Origin: Manduca sexta
Taxonomy: Eukaryota; Arthropoda; Insecta; Lepidoptera; Sphingidae
Length of the DNA stretch: 64,000 bases
Direction of reading: 5' to 3'
Assembly: GCF_014839805.1 (NCBI RefSeq)
Contig: NC_051120.1
Coordinates: 12,152,001-12,216,000 of the forward strand
The notes under the pieces were generated by a model. The model was not told the origin of the DNA. It saw only the letters and a program-made list of their open reading frames with translations, and did no database searches. A program made the translations under genes and the position numbers. Position 1 is the first letter of the stretch. Every line of letters starts with the position of its first letter. Shown piece after piece: positions 26,326 through 40,300 of this stretch.

Positions 26326-27628
26326 GCGAGTCAATAAATCTTTATCTGATTCTATTATTTAAATACTTATGCGGACAGTAAAAGGGTTTGTGTTTCTAAT
26401 CACCGAGACGAGTGTTCGTAAGATGTGCAAATATTTGTTTCAGGTCTGAGTTTAACACTAAACCACCACAAACTACACAATACTTGTATTTTAGTAATGC
26501 ATGTGACTACTGATTGGTTGTTGTATAGTATACGAGACTAGTAAAAAATCAGCATAAATTCAGAGCTTAATCGCGGCCGACAACGCCTGCAATGCGACGT
26601 ACCGCACGCGTCTTAGTTTATGCATTAATCTCCTAAAATTAAGAACAAGTTGCTTTTAAACTTCTAAAGGGTGTTATTTACTTAGTAGTTAGAAGTAAAT
26701 ATCATTTAACCAACGCCTTGAGAGGAACATACAGCGCGGCTGATAGGAAGCGTTTCGACAATTTTTAAACAATAATCACATCACCCAAAACTTTGAGAGG
26801 AAACACTGCGACTACAAGCTTGGCTAGACTATGTTAATGATAGCTGCAAGATGTGCGTCTGCGCTTCCTTTTTCGGAATATAGTTAAAGTGTTAGAAAAA
26901 CTAAATTTTACACTGAAAATCTACTTCCTGTCGTACATAAATATATCGTCAAATCATTCTATACTCCCGTTCGAGGCATACATTTTTCATTCCAGCATTT
27001 ATATTCCGAACAGAAAAATAGCCGGAGGGTTGCAGAGGCTTACTGCCCACCCTGCGAGAGCGTGCCGTGAATGCACAAGCACGGGGTAGCTGAGTGCAGG
27101 GCTCGTCACAGCCGCGGGCTACAGTAGGACTGAAGGGATGGGGTGCTATTACTACTATTAATCACCTTATTGGTGTAGTGGGAATAAACTTTGGCTATAC
27201 ACTTGAGATCCTGAGTACGATGCCAAGATAAGACAAAATAAACTTTGTCCTGTTTCAATCTCAAAAATCACGTCACCCGAATTATTCGTAATGAGATTTT
27301 GCGCATCATATGACGGTTCTTCCTATTACGCTCGGGATGGTTATAACCTCAATAATATGAGGATAAAAGCTGCGTATATAATATATTGAAACATAAATAT
27401 GTTTGAAAATCAATAATATTTTGAAACGCAATAAATGTGCGTTTATATAAATCCAACACTCCAAAGACATCGGTATAAGATGTCAAATATTCAAACAAAA
27501 GCTACCCATATTTACCTATAAAAGGTCGCCATCTGAGGGTGCCAGAGGAAAGGTTCAATGACGTCACGCGAAGGGCGAGGGAGTCGCGAATAAATTAGTT
27601 ACAGGTTCGACTCCTGCAGGGCCACACG

Positions 27629-27644
27629 CGAAACATATGTTTCG
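27629..27644. repeat. 16-bp perfect palindrome
   Basis: cgaaacatatgtttcg reads the same on both strands. It lies 12 bp after the tRNA-B-box-like ggttcgactcctgcagg at 27604. Confidence 0.88.
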
Positions 27645-28244
27645 TACCGCAGTCGACTTATTGAGACGTTTGTTGTTCAATAGTGAGGAACAATTTTACG
27701 TCTTTTAAACAACTGGAATGCGTCATTAAATATAAGCAATGTAGAACTTTCAATTATAAAGTTAAGTCAATTATTAAATTTTATAAAACCCAATACAGCG
27801 TCTTACTACTTTTACATCGGAACAAAAATAAGGAATAGGTTCGACCAAACATTGGACAGATATGCTCTACGAACTGTGTGGGTGCTAGTTGCATCTCCAT
27901 CTACCTCTTCATCGGTAATCCTAAGTATAATATTAACTCCACAATGAAGTAAAAGGCATTAATTCAGAAAATGTAAAAGCCATTGCCTTACTTATGGGCA
28001 CGCTTGGAGGTACCGCGTGAGTCGGGGCGCGTAATGAGAGGGAGCGCGACCTTGACCTCCGCTCGAGCGTGCTAATTGTACCCACTACCCGCCGAGCTTA
28101 GAACCTCCCGCCGCCCGCGCGTATGCCGTACACCGCCCGGACGGTACTAGACTTGGGATGACGAACATTTAAAGCAATGAAGCTCAAAAATATTTAATTA
28201 GAGCTGAATAGATAACAAGAGTTGTATATAGGGCACATAGTTCG

Positions 28245-28460
28245 TAGTAGGACTGGCAATAGATGCGGCATAAAATCTCGAGTGGAGACCACGTAACGGT
28301 AGGCGCACCGTCTGACATCCACCTGCGAGGTCGATAGCCGACTTGATAAAGATCACAGAAAAACGGTGGATGCTGACCGCTTTTGACAGGTTCGTCTGGA
28401 AATCGTTAGGGGAGGCTCATATTCAACAATGGATGCCATATGGCTGATGATGATGAGATA
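28245..28460 (+). mobile_element. 3' end of an RTE-like LINE
   Basis: The frame at 28325-28447 reads ARSIADLIKITEKRWMLTAF, DRFVWKSLGEAHIQQWMPYG and stop, matching the conserved C-terminus of a LINE ORF abundant in Lepidoptera (RW-x-DDLIK-x-GKRWM ... LGEA-x-x-QQW pattern). The preceding ~80 bp (ctcgagtggagaccacgta, ggtaggcgcaccgtctgac) belongs to the same ORF but is frame-shifted. It ends in tgatgatgatgagataataa, a typical tail. 5'-truncated, dead. Confidence 0.8.
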
Positions 28461-30567
28461 ATAAGAAGATTCGAAAGTGGAACCTCAGAGCGGTATCGCA
28501 CCGCGCCTGCAATACAACTATGCCACCGAGGCGTTGTCGCATCCTTGATTACATGATATTAAGCAACTAACACTTACATATACATTTACATAAAGTACGT
28601 ATGTATAGCCTCTCCCACTTCAATCAAAAACAAAACCTCACGCTTCTCACCCGACACTTCGCATTCAATGCACAATCGAAAACGCGTCATAAATAAAGTG
28701 GAGTAACAAATGAAACCAATTTGCGCGATCCCTCCGTATGCGCTCGTACGCTGCAAATTGCACGCACGAACGCGTTCGGCTGCAGGAGGGGCCGGGAGGG
28801 ATCCGAGGGAAGCAAGACGCGCAACTTCGCAATAACCAATAGTTGGGAGTAGGATCGTGTTCTGATATTATAGGTTGTGTTTAAGGCGCTCCCCCGAGCA
28901 AACGGTCTAGAGCATTCGCTTCGTACATTTATAGTCCACGAGTTGCCGGCGGAAATATGCAAACATTTGCTAATAAAATAATTACAACATAAATTTTAGG
29001 TCTTTTTGCAATATTTTAAACCACCCAAATGTTCTTCATTAAATTTTCTATCTAATAGTGTTGGTTACAAATTAAAACGGTGTGTGGGTAGTTCACTCGA
29101 TAATTTTAGTGACAATTTCATTAAGAAATTAATAAAACAATATCCACGTTATAAAAAAATTTAAAACCTAATAAAGTTTACGTTTTTTAGATAAGATATT
29201 AATTTTTTTCTATGTTATGTTTTATAAATTTCGAAATATGGTTACCGCGCCATTTTGCTGGGGCCACTACCTTAAGTTAGCGGTCGATATTGTAAACAGA
29301 TAGGGTCGTGTATTGTTCAGGTTACCGAACAAATGTGAAGCAGGAAATATTACTCTGTTGTTGTTACTCTCAAATTAACAATAATTTATTATATACAGGA
29401 AATATCCACATCTGTATCTTGATTAAATCTCGATGTCATCAATATATAAAACTCTGTTTGATTGTAGTTTTATGTGAGTAGTTAAAGTTTTATTTAAAAA
29501 ACAATTGATTGTTTTGCTTTCCAGTCACTACCGTTCGTGAAAGTGAATGTATTTTTAGATGGCCCTTCTAGGAATACGGGCTAATTTATAATTCATGTTG
29601 TTTTTCAAAATCGTCCCAACAATGTTTGTTTAGTAAAATAACTTAATTATCATGCTTGTAATTAATAAATTCTTAACGAATATAATGAATAATAAAATTA
29701 CGTGTCGCGGAGTTCAATTCCCTTTGAACATTACCGAGGGGGGTTTGGTCCTTGGTAACGATGAAATTACTGCGCTTTATGGACAACCACCTCACTTGTA
29801 AACTTTATTAATCGGCGTTTAATCAAAGTTTTGAGACTCTTCCTTACAAATAGTGTGAATAGAATCTTCAATGATGAATTAATTTTGAACTCAAAAATAT
29901 TAATTTACAAAAATCCTTATGTTTCAATACTGAGCGCACTGTTTTGACAACTTGATACAAAGTTATGTTTGTTTATGGCGAGTGTGATGCTTGCTCCGTG
30001 CTTCCTCATCCCGAGTATAAAAACTCCTTGCCGGCTAGACACGAGATCTCGGAATCATTCAGCGCCGATAAGGCTTCTTGGCTTAACGAGCGGCTCCATT
30101 AGCACCAACCGCGCCAACAGCTTATCGTGCTGTTTAGATACGCGCACAGAAAATATTCTCTGAGGGTTGGTCTACTCGGATCACGTATTTCGTGGGTGTT
30201 CTCGCACTAGTTCAACGCAAGTTTGTATAATTCTCGGAAGTCAGTTTACTGACCTTTTCCCGCTGCTAAATATCTCCCTAGTTGGTCAATTGAAAAGTAA
30301 CACCGAACTGGTCATATATAATCAGTGACCGATGATCATAACTGCCCATAGCAGCTGAAATACTAGTTATATGCGTTGCCGATCTCTGTAGAAAGGAAAA
30401 TGAGTTAAAAAACCGATGGATTTAGGCATTTAGCCATCACACTTATCGCAATAAGGCTAAGCTATTTGTTTTTCACACACTCGGGACGGCGGCAGTGGCC
30501 GGCGGGTGCCAGGATTAACCATAGTGGGATTCTACCTCCTTCATTGATAAGTGTAGTATTGAATAAA
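28461..30567. other. Intron segment, no gene recognised
   Basis: Moderately GC-rich at 28720-28830, otherwise AT-rich. Nothing recognised. Confidence 0.5.
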
Positions 30568-30624
30568 ACACATACATCACGCCTTTATTCCCGAAGGGGT
30601 AAGTAGAGATGCAACCACGGGCCA
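30568..30624 (-). mobile_element. SINE 3' tail fragment
   Basis: On the minus strand it reads ccgtggttgcatctctactt accccttcgg gaataaaggcgtgatgtatg, the same tail as the SINE at 32278-32504. The head is not recognisable beyond 30624. Confidence 0.7.
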
Positions 30625-31844
30625 AATTGAATAATTCATATAAACACACTAATACCCGTAAATACTATACAATACGTGAAACTTTTAAAGAATATTTACA
30701 TATAGAAATATCTTCCGCCAGTCACTAACAAAGGATTATTTCATTGATTATAGCACCTCTCTACATCGACGTACGGTGATAGGTTATGTCCCGGACTAGC
30801 GTTTGGGATACATTTCATCCCTAATCCGCGCGGGATTTCCCGCGGGAATCATAAACTCCGCGCTGAAGGACTTCGAGTGATTGCTGCACTGCTGTCTTTA
30901 CATCTCTACTAAATTGAAGAATACACTTTGAGACACGTCTGTGATAGAGAAAATGTGGGGAACATGTTTAGTGCATTGTATTTATATGAAGGCAACGGGT
31001 AAGAACGTTTAATCTTATATTATAAATGGGAATGTTTGTAAATACGTTTGGATGTTCGTTAGAAGTATTTAAACGCACTATTGAACGCATTTGGATAACA
31101 TTTGGCACGCGTAGAGACCATGTCGATGATTAAAAGCAAATTTTAGTATGCAATAATTGTCAGAGGTAATTGTGAATTTATTTGATTTCAAAGAGAAAGA
31201 ATGAATTGGTAAGGGCATATAAACTTAGTAAAAAAACAATATACGTCGTATTACTTTCACTTAAAACTTCAAGAATTTCCTGCGCGTCGATGCTGCGCTT
31301 CACGTGGGGTGACGACTCTTCATGGCTATTAAGTCGTGTTTCAACTCACGTGATCTTCCTTTTACCGACTAAAGTTGAACAGATATGTCAGTGTCTTTAG
31401 TATTGAATTGAATCACACAAGTATTGTAAATAAGTATAGGCAAACTCGTAGTTCAAAGAGATAAGCTTTAAGAATCGTTTAACGTTTTTAATTTAATGTC
31501 GCCGTGAATTCTAAACAACGTATAATTAACTATTCAAATAAATGGTGACAACGTAGCGTTCATAATCGATGCGTTCATATTATTAGATAGGATAATTGCC
31601 GGCAGCGCAGGTACCGCACCTGCGAACCATAACATTCTAGTTCCACTTTTTAATCTAGCAACAAATAGTTTCATAAAGTTTTAGTTGAATAAAAATGTTT
31701 TACTCGGTATTATAATTTGTAAATATGGCGATAGGCAATAACATTATAAGGCCGACATCACAGGTGAAGTTAGAGTGCATTAATTACTCCTAACTAAACA
31801 CTCAAGGATAATGCCCTAAGCTTATGTTACGTATATTATAACTA

Positions 31845-31965
31845 GCGGCCCACCCCGGCTTTGCACGGGCAGCATTAATAATTATAATCTATAGCCAGAT
31901 GATCTGCGGTGGTGCGGTCGCTACCAAACTTTATAAAATCACCTGGTGGGCTTAAGATTTACTTA
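31845..31965 (+). mobile_element. 5' part of a lepidopteran dispersed repeat
   Basis: Starts actagcggcccaccccggct ttgcacgggcag, the recurring start of a lepidopteran repeat group, followed by agatgatctgcggtggtgcg. The far end was not identified. Confidence 0.5.
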
Positions 31966-32277
31966 ACATGTTATTAAAATTGACTCAATCGTTGTGGAGT
32001 CCATACGGCACATACATACAAAAATATTTTAATATACATATCATACTGTATTGGCGGCTTGCGCGTGAGTTGTGCCGCGCACGTCAATCATGACATTATT
32101 TATGACTACACCGACATGTTGTTTTTACATGTTTTTCTCCAGCCAGAGCAAATATTTATGATATAAATTGAGATGCGGTAATACTAAACTTTATTTTTGG
32201 ACGAGAGCCACATTATATATATCTAATTGCAAAATAAACTATACTCCAAGATTTGAAAGCAATAATAAGCGCACGAA

Positions 32278-32504
32278 AACTCACTCCTTTTATCCCTGAA
32301 GGGATAGAGAGAGACGCAACTACTGCACCCACTTTACTCCGTGACTAGTCCGTCCCATAATATGATAGATGAAAAATACCTGACTCCGGGTAGATACTGA
32401 GCAGAATAATTTTATAACACTGTCCGACTCGGGATTCGAATCCGAGAACTCGAAACAGAAGTCTTACCATGCACGCAAAACAACTCCGTCACCGAGACGT
32501 TCAG
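32278..32504 (-). mobile_element. tRNA-derived SINE, minus strand, near full length
   Basis: Read on the minus strand: gtctcggtgacggagttg (A box, complement of 32481-32493), then ggattcgaatccc (B box, complement of 32431-32443), then a body with ctcagtatctacccggagtc, atcatattatgggacgg, gtgggtgcagtagttgcgtc and a terminal tatcccttcagggataaaag. This head-body-tail order is that of a widespread lepidopteran SINE. Confidence 0.82.
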
Positions 32505-33067
32505 GCAAAACGCATTAATTTCTGAAAATTTGCGTTTTGAAACAAGAAGCTGTATTTACATGAATAAGTGATATGTAAAACATCTGATGCAGACGAATCT
32601 GCAAGCATATTAGAACATTATATTTGCGCTATAAGATACGTTAGTTGATGAACAATATATAGAATGAAATTATGTATATACAAATATTGTGTCTTGATTA
32701 TTCAAGCCTGTGTTGTAGTTAAAAACACTTATTAATTATAAATTATCTTTCTTGTTAAAGGTGCTGGTGAAGGTACTTTTAAAACTTCATTCTATTTATT
32801 TTAACATATGTCATTATTGAAAATTCCAAAAAAGCTATTTTTAGACACGATAATAAAACGATGAGCAACGTATACGTAGAGGTTTTCAATGTCAATACAA
32901 ATTGACTCGGAGCTAATAGAGAAACTAGTTACAAAATACATTGTTTTGGTCGATTACTTTTTAAAATCAACAAACGACGTACAAAATACTAGCTGTAATC
33001 AGTGAAATGTTAACTAACATTACAAAGTTAAAATTCCAAGCGAAAACAACAAACATAGGCGACTCAC

Positions 33068-33430
33068 AAGTTCGAAACACGTAAACCGTAGTGATGAATA
33101 CAGGCGACGCGGCGCAGACCTCGCGCCGGCCGGCTGCAGCTCACTGCACCCGCGTATTACACTCGTAATCAGCACGCACTATTACAGCGGTAATTTGTAA
33201 TCACTGCACTCGATCGGAGTCGCGTGGGGCGCGGCGCGGATCGCGTGCGAGTCGGCCGCCCGCCCCGCTGCTACTGCCGCCGAGCCGGCATCGAGAGGGA
33301 AACCATCCCTCCACCCTGTTTCCCTCCGTTTCCCATCGCCGTGAATGCCGGCAAGTTTCATTGACGGTCGCCGTAATAAATGGCGAAGTAAGCGGATGTA
33401 TCGCTGCCGGTACCCCGGGGAGCTCCGCGC
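33068..33430 (-). promoter_or_regulatory. CpG-rich island in the giant intron, speculative promoter/5' exon on the minus strand
   Basis: A GC- and CpG-rich patch (about 33100-33430) in an AT-rich intron. On the minus strand, gtgcagtg-type initiator-like words near 33150-33200 are followed by a consensus donor GTGAGT with its GT at 33067-33066, giving a possible non-coding first exon ending at 33068. No TATA box or ATG is visible. Purely a candidate. Confidence 0.2.
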
Positions 33431-34196
33431 GTCGGCTGATTGTATTGTTAATGCTTCAGGCGCAGAATTATAACGTATGTATTAAATATTTAAATACACA
33501 CTGAAAATAGTATTCAGTACCTTTTCAACATGCCTAATACGGTTATTGTTTTATTTTCAAAGAGCTAAGCAGAGACGCATATATCGCGTTTACTGTTCAT
33601 GAAATCCACATCAACCCTACAATAAACTGAAGGCGAACCTGTAGCCGTACAGCGTCATCACAAATAACCCGCATGTACTCATTTGAAACCAAATATTAGT
33701 TCTAAATTATTGTTAAACCTAGGAATCGAAAACAAACCCATCTTGGTTGCCACGTACCGTTGCCAATAGTCCGAAGAAGCGATGGAAAAGTCAAAGGTGA
33801 AGAAATTTTTGACTGATATGTTGATCTCATTGCCAACTTACTTGCGGCGTGTTTCCACTTTCCACAAGAATTGATGTATCATAATAATTGTTCTACCTAA
33901 TGAATTATAAGTTCATTGTTAGAATAGTTATTTTAACGTTACTTTTATATATTGTGATTCTGTATTAAAAACAACACACAGGAGTTTAGGTATGAACCAA
34001 GGACGTCTATTACGAGGCCAAAATATGTTCGACCTCCGACGGAGCGGTGCACCCGATGCGACGCTGAGTAAAAGAATCCCGTTGGGTATAAAGACTTGCG
34101 CATTTTCTTGTACATTTCCAGTATTTTTTAAATATTAAATACCTACTGCGACTAGACGGTCTTAATCTTTTTTTAAGAAATAAGGTAAAAACCGTA

Positions 34197-34345
34197 CCCC
34201 CTTACTCATAGACGTTATTTATCTAAGCTCTATCTTTGCTGTGATAACAAGTCTGTTTCTCAATGCTGACGGCATTGCAACCTTCGCAGTGCGTAGACAT
34301 AGGGCCGTTGTGATTTGCTAATATTGAGATACAATTTGAATCTAG
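34197..34345 (+). mobile_element. Diverged partial copy of the 54-kb palindromic MITE
   Basis: Starts ccccttactcatagacgtta and continues with the same words as the right arm of the 54086-54345 element read inward (gataacaagtctgtttctca, gctgacggcat, catagggccgttgtgatt, gctaatattgagata). Similarity fades after about 34345; the second arm is not recognisable, so this is a truncated or rearranged copy. No clear duplication. Confidence 0.75.
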
Positions 34346-37300
34346 TTGGCTGTCAGATAAACAAAGCTGAACAAACAGTATGCTGTCAGATAGTGAGCAG
34401 CTACTGATTTTGCTCATCAAACTTGTGCGAAAGTTCCTTACAACCTTATACTCAGGAGACTAGACATGAATTTTAGTCTAGACCGATGTCTCGTTATACA
34501 TTAGTTGGCTGTATTTATTTATTTAAAAACCGAAGTGTAGTGCTGGTGAGCGTGTGCAGAGACCGCGCACGTACTCGCCGAGCCACTGAGACACATAAAT
34601 CACCGCATTGTGCCGCATTACACCGCCTGTGAGACGCGCGAGCCCAAACTCGCCCGATGTCGCCCAGCGCGCAGTCTGCCGCTACTTTATGGTACTGTGC
34701 GAATATTTTAGCTGTTAATATTCAATGAAAAGAGAAATGGGAAAATATTTTAGCGCCGATACTATGCTGCGGGCGTAATAAAATGAAATATGAAGTAGTT
34801 TCCATGATTTATGAGTTTCATTGAAACAAGAAAAAGTATTTAGTTAATAAACGGTTTTAACAAAATACAATAACGACAATGATAAATGAACTCTCTTTTT
34901 CATTTACTTTCATCGTTTTAAAATACAAGGCGTCATAGTTGGCGAAAGGAATGCGAACCCTTCGCGTCGACTCGTCACGGAGACATCGCGGGTGACGGGG
35001 CCCTGGAGGGGCAGGGGGCTGCAGGGGGCTGCAGGGCGCCCGCCCTCCACAATAAATCACGTCACCTGTGCGGCTTAATGCCTATAAGCGTCCGACTGGA
35101 AAGGGGCGAATGCCGAAAGAATTGAATTTATGCGAACAGCCGACAGCTCTTTGCCGCGCTGTTACCGAAGCAAAAAACACAGGCCCGCCGCCGCCGGAGT
35201 TTAAACAACGATCATTAACGCGCGGACAACATTCACAATTAAACCAAACGGTCCGTACAGCGCGGCTGCCGAGCATTCACGTTGTCTCTCTCTGAACTAT
35301 GTGGGAAATGCGGTCGTTTTATAGGTTAGAGTATACTAGGAATCTAACATTGTTATCGCTTGGCTGGACTAGTGGCTATGTGCTCAGGTTTTAAGGCCAT
35401 CCGCGTCCAAAAGCTTTAAACTGACTCGGAGATATTTTAATGTCTCAATAGAAAGAATGTAGATTTTGAGAGTACTAAAGTTGCACGAAGTCTCATTCAG
35501 CAGGAATATAATTCCGCAAAACTTACTGAAATATATCTAAGTTCCGCAACTTGGACTATAAAATATTAAGTTCACTCGGATATACTAAAATGTCATATCA
35601 AAAGTTTCGCCACAAAAACTTTTATAACATTCCGTGAAGTTCTATGAAAAGAACATGTAAAAACCATATAGGAACGTACGTTTCTGACATTCACTGATTT
35701 CAGGGACCACTATCTTCTATACCAAAAACCCAACAAATAAGTCTAATATTTTTTAATGGATCAATTTATTTGATATTATAAGCAAATGCACGAAGCCCGG
35801 CATACAATTATTGCCTATCCTATATAATCATATTCTGTCCCCAAATGTGAGAAGCTATATTTTTACATCAACCATAATGTTTTGGCATCAGATGGGTAAA
35901 AGATCAGATGAGACATGTATGTTAAGCGTGACAATCAAATTATGAACCATAATTAAGTTTACTCAGATCAATGTTTATATTTAGCAGGACTGCGTTTAAC
36001 AAAGTAGTCACCTGTTGAGAAAAAGAAGAAGAAATAAATTTATTTTCCAAAAATTACACTTCTTATAAGAATTAACAACAATCACACTAGACTATGCCTG
36101 TATAGTGGACATCAAAAGGATGTGGAGATTATGCTAGGTTTAGGTTGTGACGCGTCTGAATAATAAATAACATCACGTCACAAGGCACAACATATTCAGA
36201 CAAATACCGTTCAAGAGTCAGCAGGAGTACATCCAATAAGACAGGCCGAAATAAATATAGCGACTTCCTAGGAAAACATTATATTATTTGGACTACACTG
36301 TAGTATTTATCACCGGGATCAGAATAAACACTGATGTACAGGTATAAAAAAATTATTTGTTCCTACTGATCTATGATAATGTTATTGACGTAGATCTCCT
36401 TTATTATTTAATTATTTCATAGTTAAACCACAGTTTATTAAAGCAAAAGTAAGCCAAGTTAATAATTATTAGCAATAAACTTAACATTAGCCCTCCCTTC
36501 GTAGAACGGAAGTGACGCGCACGTCCGGGGATTCAACGAGGGAATTAGTTTGCGTCGCTTCCCGCCAGAGGTCAGGGTCGCGACCTCAGCTGACACGACC
36601 CCCGCAGCCGATACACAGCTGAGTCGTCAAAAACTCGAGTGGTGAGACAAGATAACATTAAATCACTAGGACCTGCTCTTCGTGATAATTCGGATTCAAC
36701 CGCAAATTTTTGTCCCGCATAAAAAACGTACGAATTATGTAAAAAAAATCATTGGGATATTATACTATGTATTTAGGATTAGTCCTTAACGATTTATTGC
36801 CGATTCCACAATATGACACTTCGATGGATATATGTAATTTGTCGCAGGTAATTATCGCCAAGTCCGATTAACTTTCCATCAGTCTTACAAGATCGTAGTT
36901 TCTTATACAATATTTTGCAGCCAAGTAAATACTACTATTATTATCATATACACAATCAAAAAAGAACAACAGTCTGTTGTTTTTTGACAATGTAAGCAGG
37001 CCAGTATCATTCTAGTGACTGTGAAGTAAGTGGCTGTCGTTTAATCAATATTAATTTTTGACAAAAGTGTCTTAATCGCATACACTGTAATCGTTTTCCA
37101 ACCAAAATAATTTATTAAAGAAAGCCTACCAATAATATGTACCGATAGAAGCAATAACATTGTCAACTCCCCAAGTAGAGCGACATCAATTAAAGAAGCC
37201 ATATAAACATCGGCTGCTGATTTATCTTGTGTTTACTCCAGAAACGAACCCGGTCAAGAGGCGCCGAGAGCTCGGAATGTATTTTAATATTTAAATTATG

Positions 37301-40300
37301 GTTTAAATGAAGGAGGCGCAAAAACGACGCGATGCGTGCGCTGGACAGACGAGAGCGCGACTCGTGGAGAGCGACACTCCACTCTACACCGGCTCTACAT
37401 TAGGGTTGGCCACTGAGGCCGAGCTGGGTAATCAAAAAGTCAGTAAAGTGTGATCTAACGCGAACGTCGTGATTTATGTGGAGTAATTTTTTACATAAAA
37501 TTTATTTTGTAAACATTACGACTCGATGAAATAAGTATCAATATTAAAAAACAATTATGAGCTCACGGCTATATCCGTAAAGAATTAGGCAGAGTTGAAC
37601 ATTTCCGTGAACTAAACTCCGACCGGTGATTAAAAGATCCTTAATAGTCTTGTAGGGCTTGAATTCCAATCCTGGGTGGGTGTTAACGAATAATTTTTAA
37701 ACTAAAAGCTCAACATTTTCTGTCGGCCATGAATCTTATGGCTCACAACACTATACTCTTGACAAATGTATCCTTCCTCCACTCACAACGTGGTTTTTCA
37801 TGAAACAATTTGCAACCCTGCCGCGAACAGCACTCGAGCTAGCACGGCGTCGGCGGTGCGGTGCGGGGGGAGGAGGGAGGGTTAGTAGTGGAGTGCGCTC
37901 GTTTGTCGCAACACCGGCGTGTTGTCAACTTCACTCGCTAGTTTGTTGTCAAAGTCATCGCGACTTGGAATATTGTTGCGGGATATCAACTTTGTGATGT
38001 TGCGAGTCAGACAGTAAGAAGTTGCTTTGTACTGCTTCTACTAATGAAAGTAACCTCGATGCGTTGTTTTTCACTAAACCGAACTTGTAACGTTTAGTTT
38101 TAAATTTAATTATACGGGACAAGCTATAATGATTTCTTATGTTTACGCGAATGTTAGACATTGAAATTAAACTATTTTTCGGATTCTACCGCGGTTTTTT
38201 TTAATGTTTTAGTTTTCTCCCGACGCGACGTTTCGAAGATTTTGCAGCCTTCATGGCCACGGGGGGGGGGGGCATTCTATAATTTAAATGTACCTGACAA
38301 AATACATTGCGTCACTAAAAAAACCATCAAAAATATTGTCGCCTTATTGGATGTTCACCTGCTGACATGTGTTTACGCATCACACAGCGCCAAACCACTA
38401 TGTCGAGTTTTCACTGCATTTACGATCGCTATACACTCCAGTAAACATCCCTTATAGATAACGCGTATTCAAACACAGTGGCTCTTTGGAACAAGATAAG
38501 GAACAACATATTGCAAAGTCGTTAAACAAAGCGCGGTATAGACAAGCATCTGAACGGTAAGTGAAGAGGCCGGTATCGGCCAGAGACAAAGGTTCTAATC
38601 CGATGCGACCCCACGCATGTTACCTCCAGTATATCTGAATGGGCCAACGCGGATTATCTGCTCATATTCATCTGGCTATTGTTTAAGGTACAAAGCTTAC
38701 AATTTCCCCTAACTTGTTGGTAATTATTGAGTATGTGTGTGTGTAAACATAGGTATTCACAGCTGTAACTATTTACTGAACAAGTTGCTACGAATTAACT
38801 TGTTGACTTATATAGTAAATACATCGTAGCATTACAAATAAAATATAACGATTCCAGGCGAAGAGATGTTACTGTGAAGGAATTAACGAGCGAACATTGA
38901 GATGGAACCTGTATATATTATGCGCTTCATATCTTTGACACTCCTGTCATAATGCCCAGTAATTTTTGTGTAGTTTCAGCAATATTAAATTATATCAGTA
39001 CTCTATCAATGTATAATATTTCGATATCGCTACCTAACAAACCGTGCTATCTATACCGCCCTCTCAACTATACCTGCATTATTACCATTAAACTTCCTGT
39101 ACCACTAGTCACTACACGCTCTCCAAACTTCTGAATTGCCAATGAAGCTCACACGGTGTAATGTCGAGTCGGCGCAAACACCAAGTTACACCGTGGTGGG
39201 CGCCAATTGGCACAGAATGCCTGCGACGCGGCACAGTGGCGACAAAGAGACGTGAGGTATCGTAACGCACAGGAGTAAGACGAGCTTCGCTGTCTGTTCC
39301 TTAATTAAACATTCGTGTGTATCCGGACTGGTTTATGCTTGAATGAACAATCAACATACTCCTTTAGAAGATGTAGCTCTTTGAAAGGTTTTAATAAATT
39401 TGGACGCTATCCATAGTTATTGGAGTATGAATAATACTCTCTGTACTGTGTTAAATCTGTCGAAAAGTGTGTATTTTTGTAGGTATCTATTCGTGTCTTT
39501 CGCGATACAGCAGTATATAAACACTGTTGTTATACGGTTTGTAAAACTTTAAAGCTAGTGTAATTATCTAGATAGAATAAAAACTCATCATATCCATATT
39601 AAGTCCTTTAAATGAACAATACAGGGTCATTCAAAAATCGTCCCCCCTAATTTAATGTTCCTATGCAAACCATATTAACTCCCGTGGCTTGAGACAGCGC
39701 CATGAGGCCCCGCGCCGGCGCCTCCCAACAATGCGCTGAATTTGAATAAGAGCACACAAAGCGCACCGCACAATGCTAGCATCGCGTCTCGTACACAACA
39801 CTTGACAATTATACTATCAACGAATTCACAGCAAGGATCTGCATGAAGGGGCTGAATTATACTTACAATTTCATTTTACAAATAAATATTTAAATCGGTT
39901 TTTTCTATTGGAACGATAAATATCATTTATTCTGCGTTTGTGCTAGTGTAAAACTAAGTGGATGCCCTCACGTAGCTTCTTATGGTACAAATAACTTAAA
40001 TTGTCTTCATTATTGACCGATATTAATGATATACCCACGGTAAATAAATAAGTGATTTATTAATTGATAATACGTTTAAGGTCAATAAGACGGCTATGCG
40101 CTCAAGAAATAGTCTCCTTCTAATCTTCATTTAAATTTCTCAGCTATGATGCCTTTGTAAGGGCTAAGGCCATAATGATTGTTTAATTTATTTAGTTGAC
40201 GTATCTGCTTATTAACTAAAACCTAATCATTTGGTTTAAAACGAGGTTTACATTGAACGAGGTCTGTAAACTTGCCGCGGAGGCAATGCTTCTGTATTAA

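Noticed and set aside
27602..27660. tRNA gene suggested by ggttcgactcctgcagg
   Set aside because: B box is good, but no cloverleaf could be drawn upstream; more likely a SINE remnant.
39622..39790. Mariner element from tacagggtcattcaaaaatc
   Set aside because: No matching inverted end could be found nearby, so only a possible end is mentioned.
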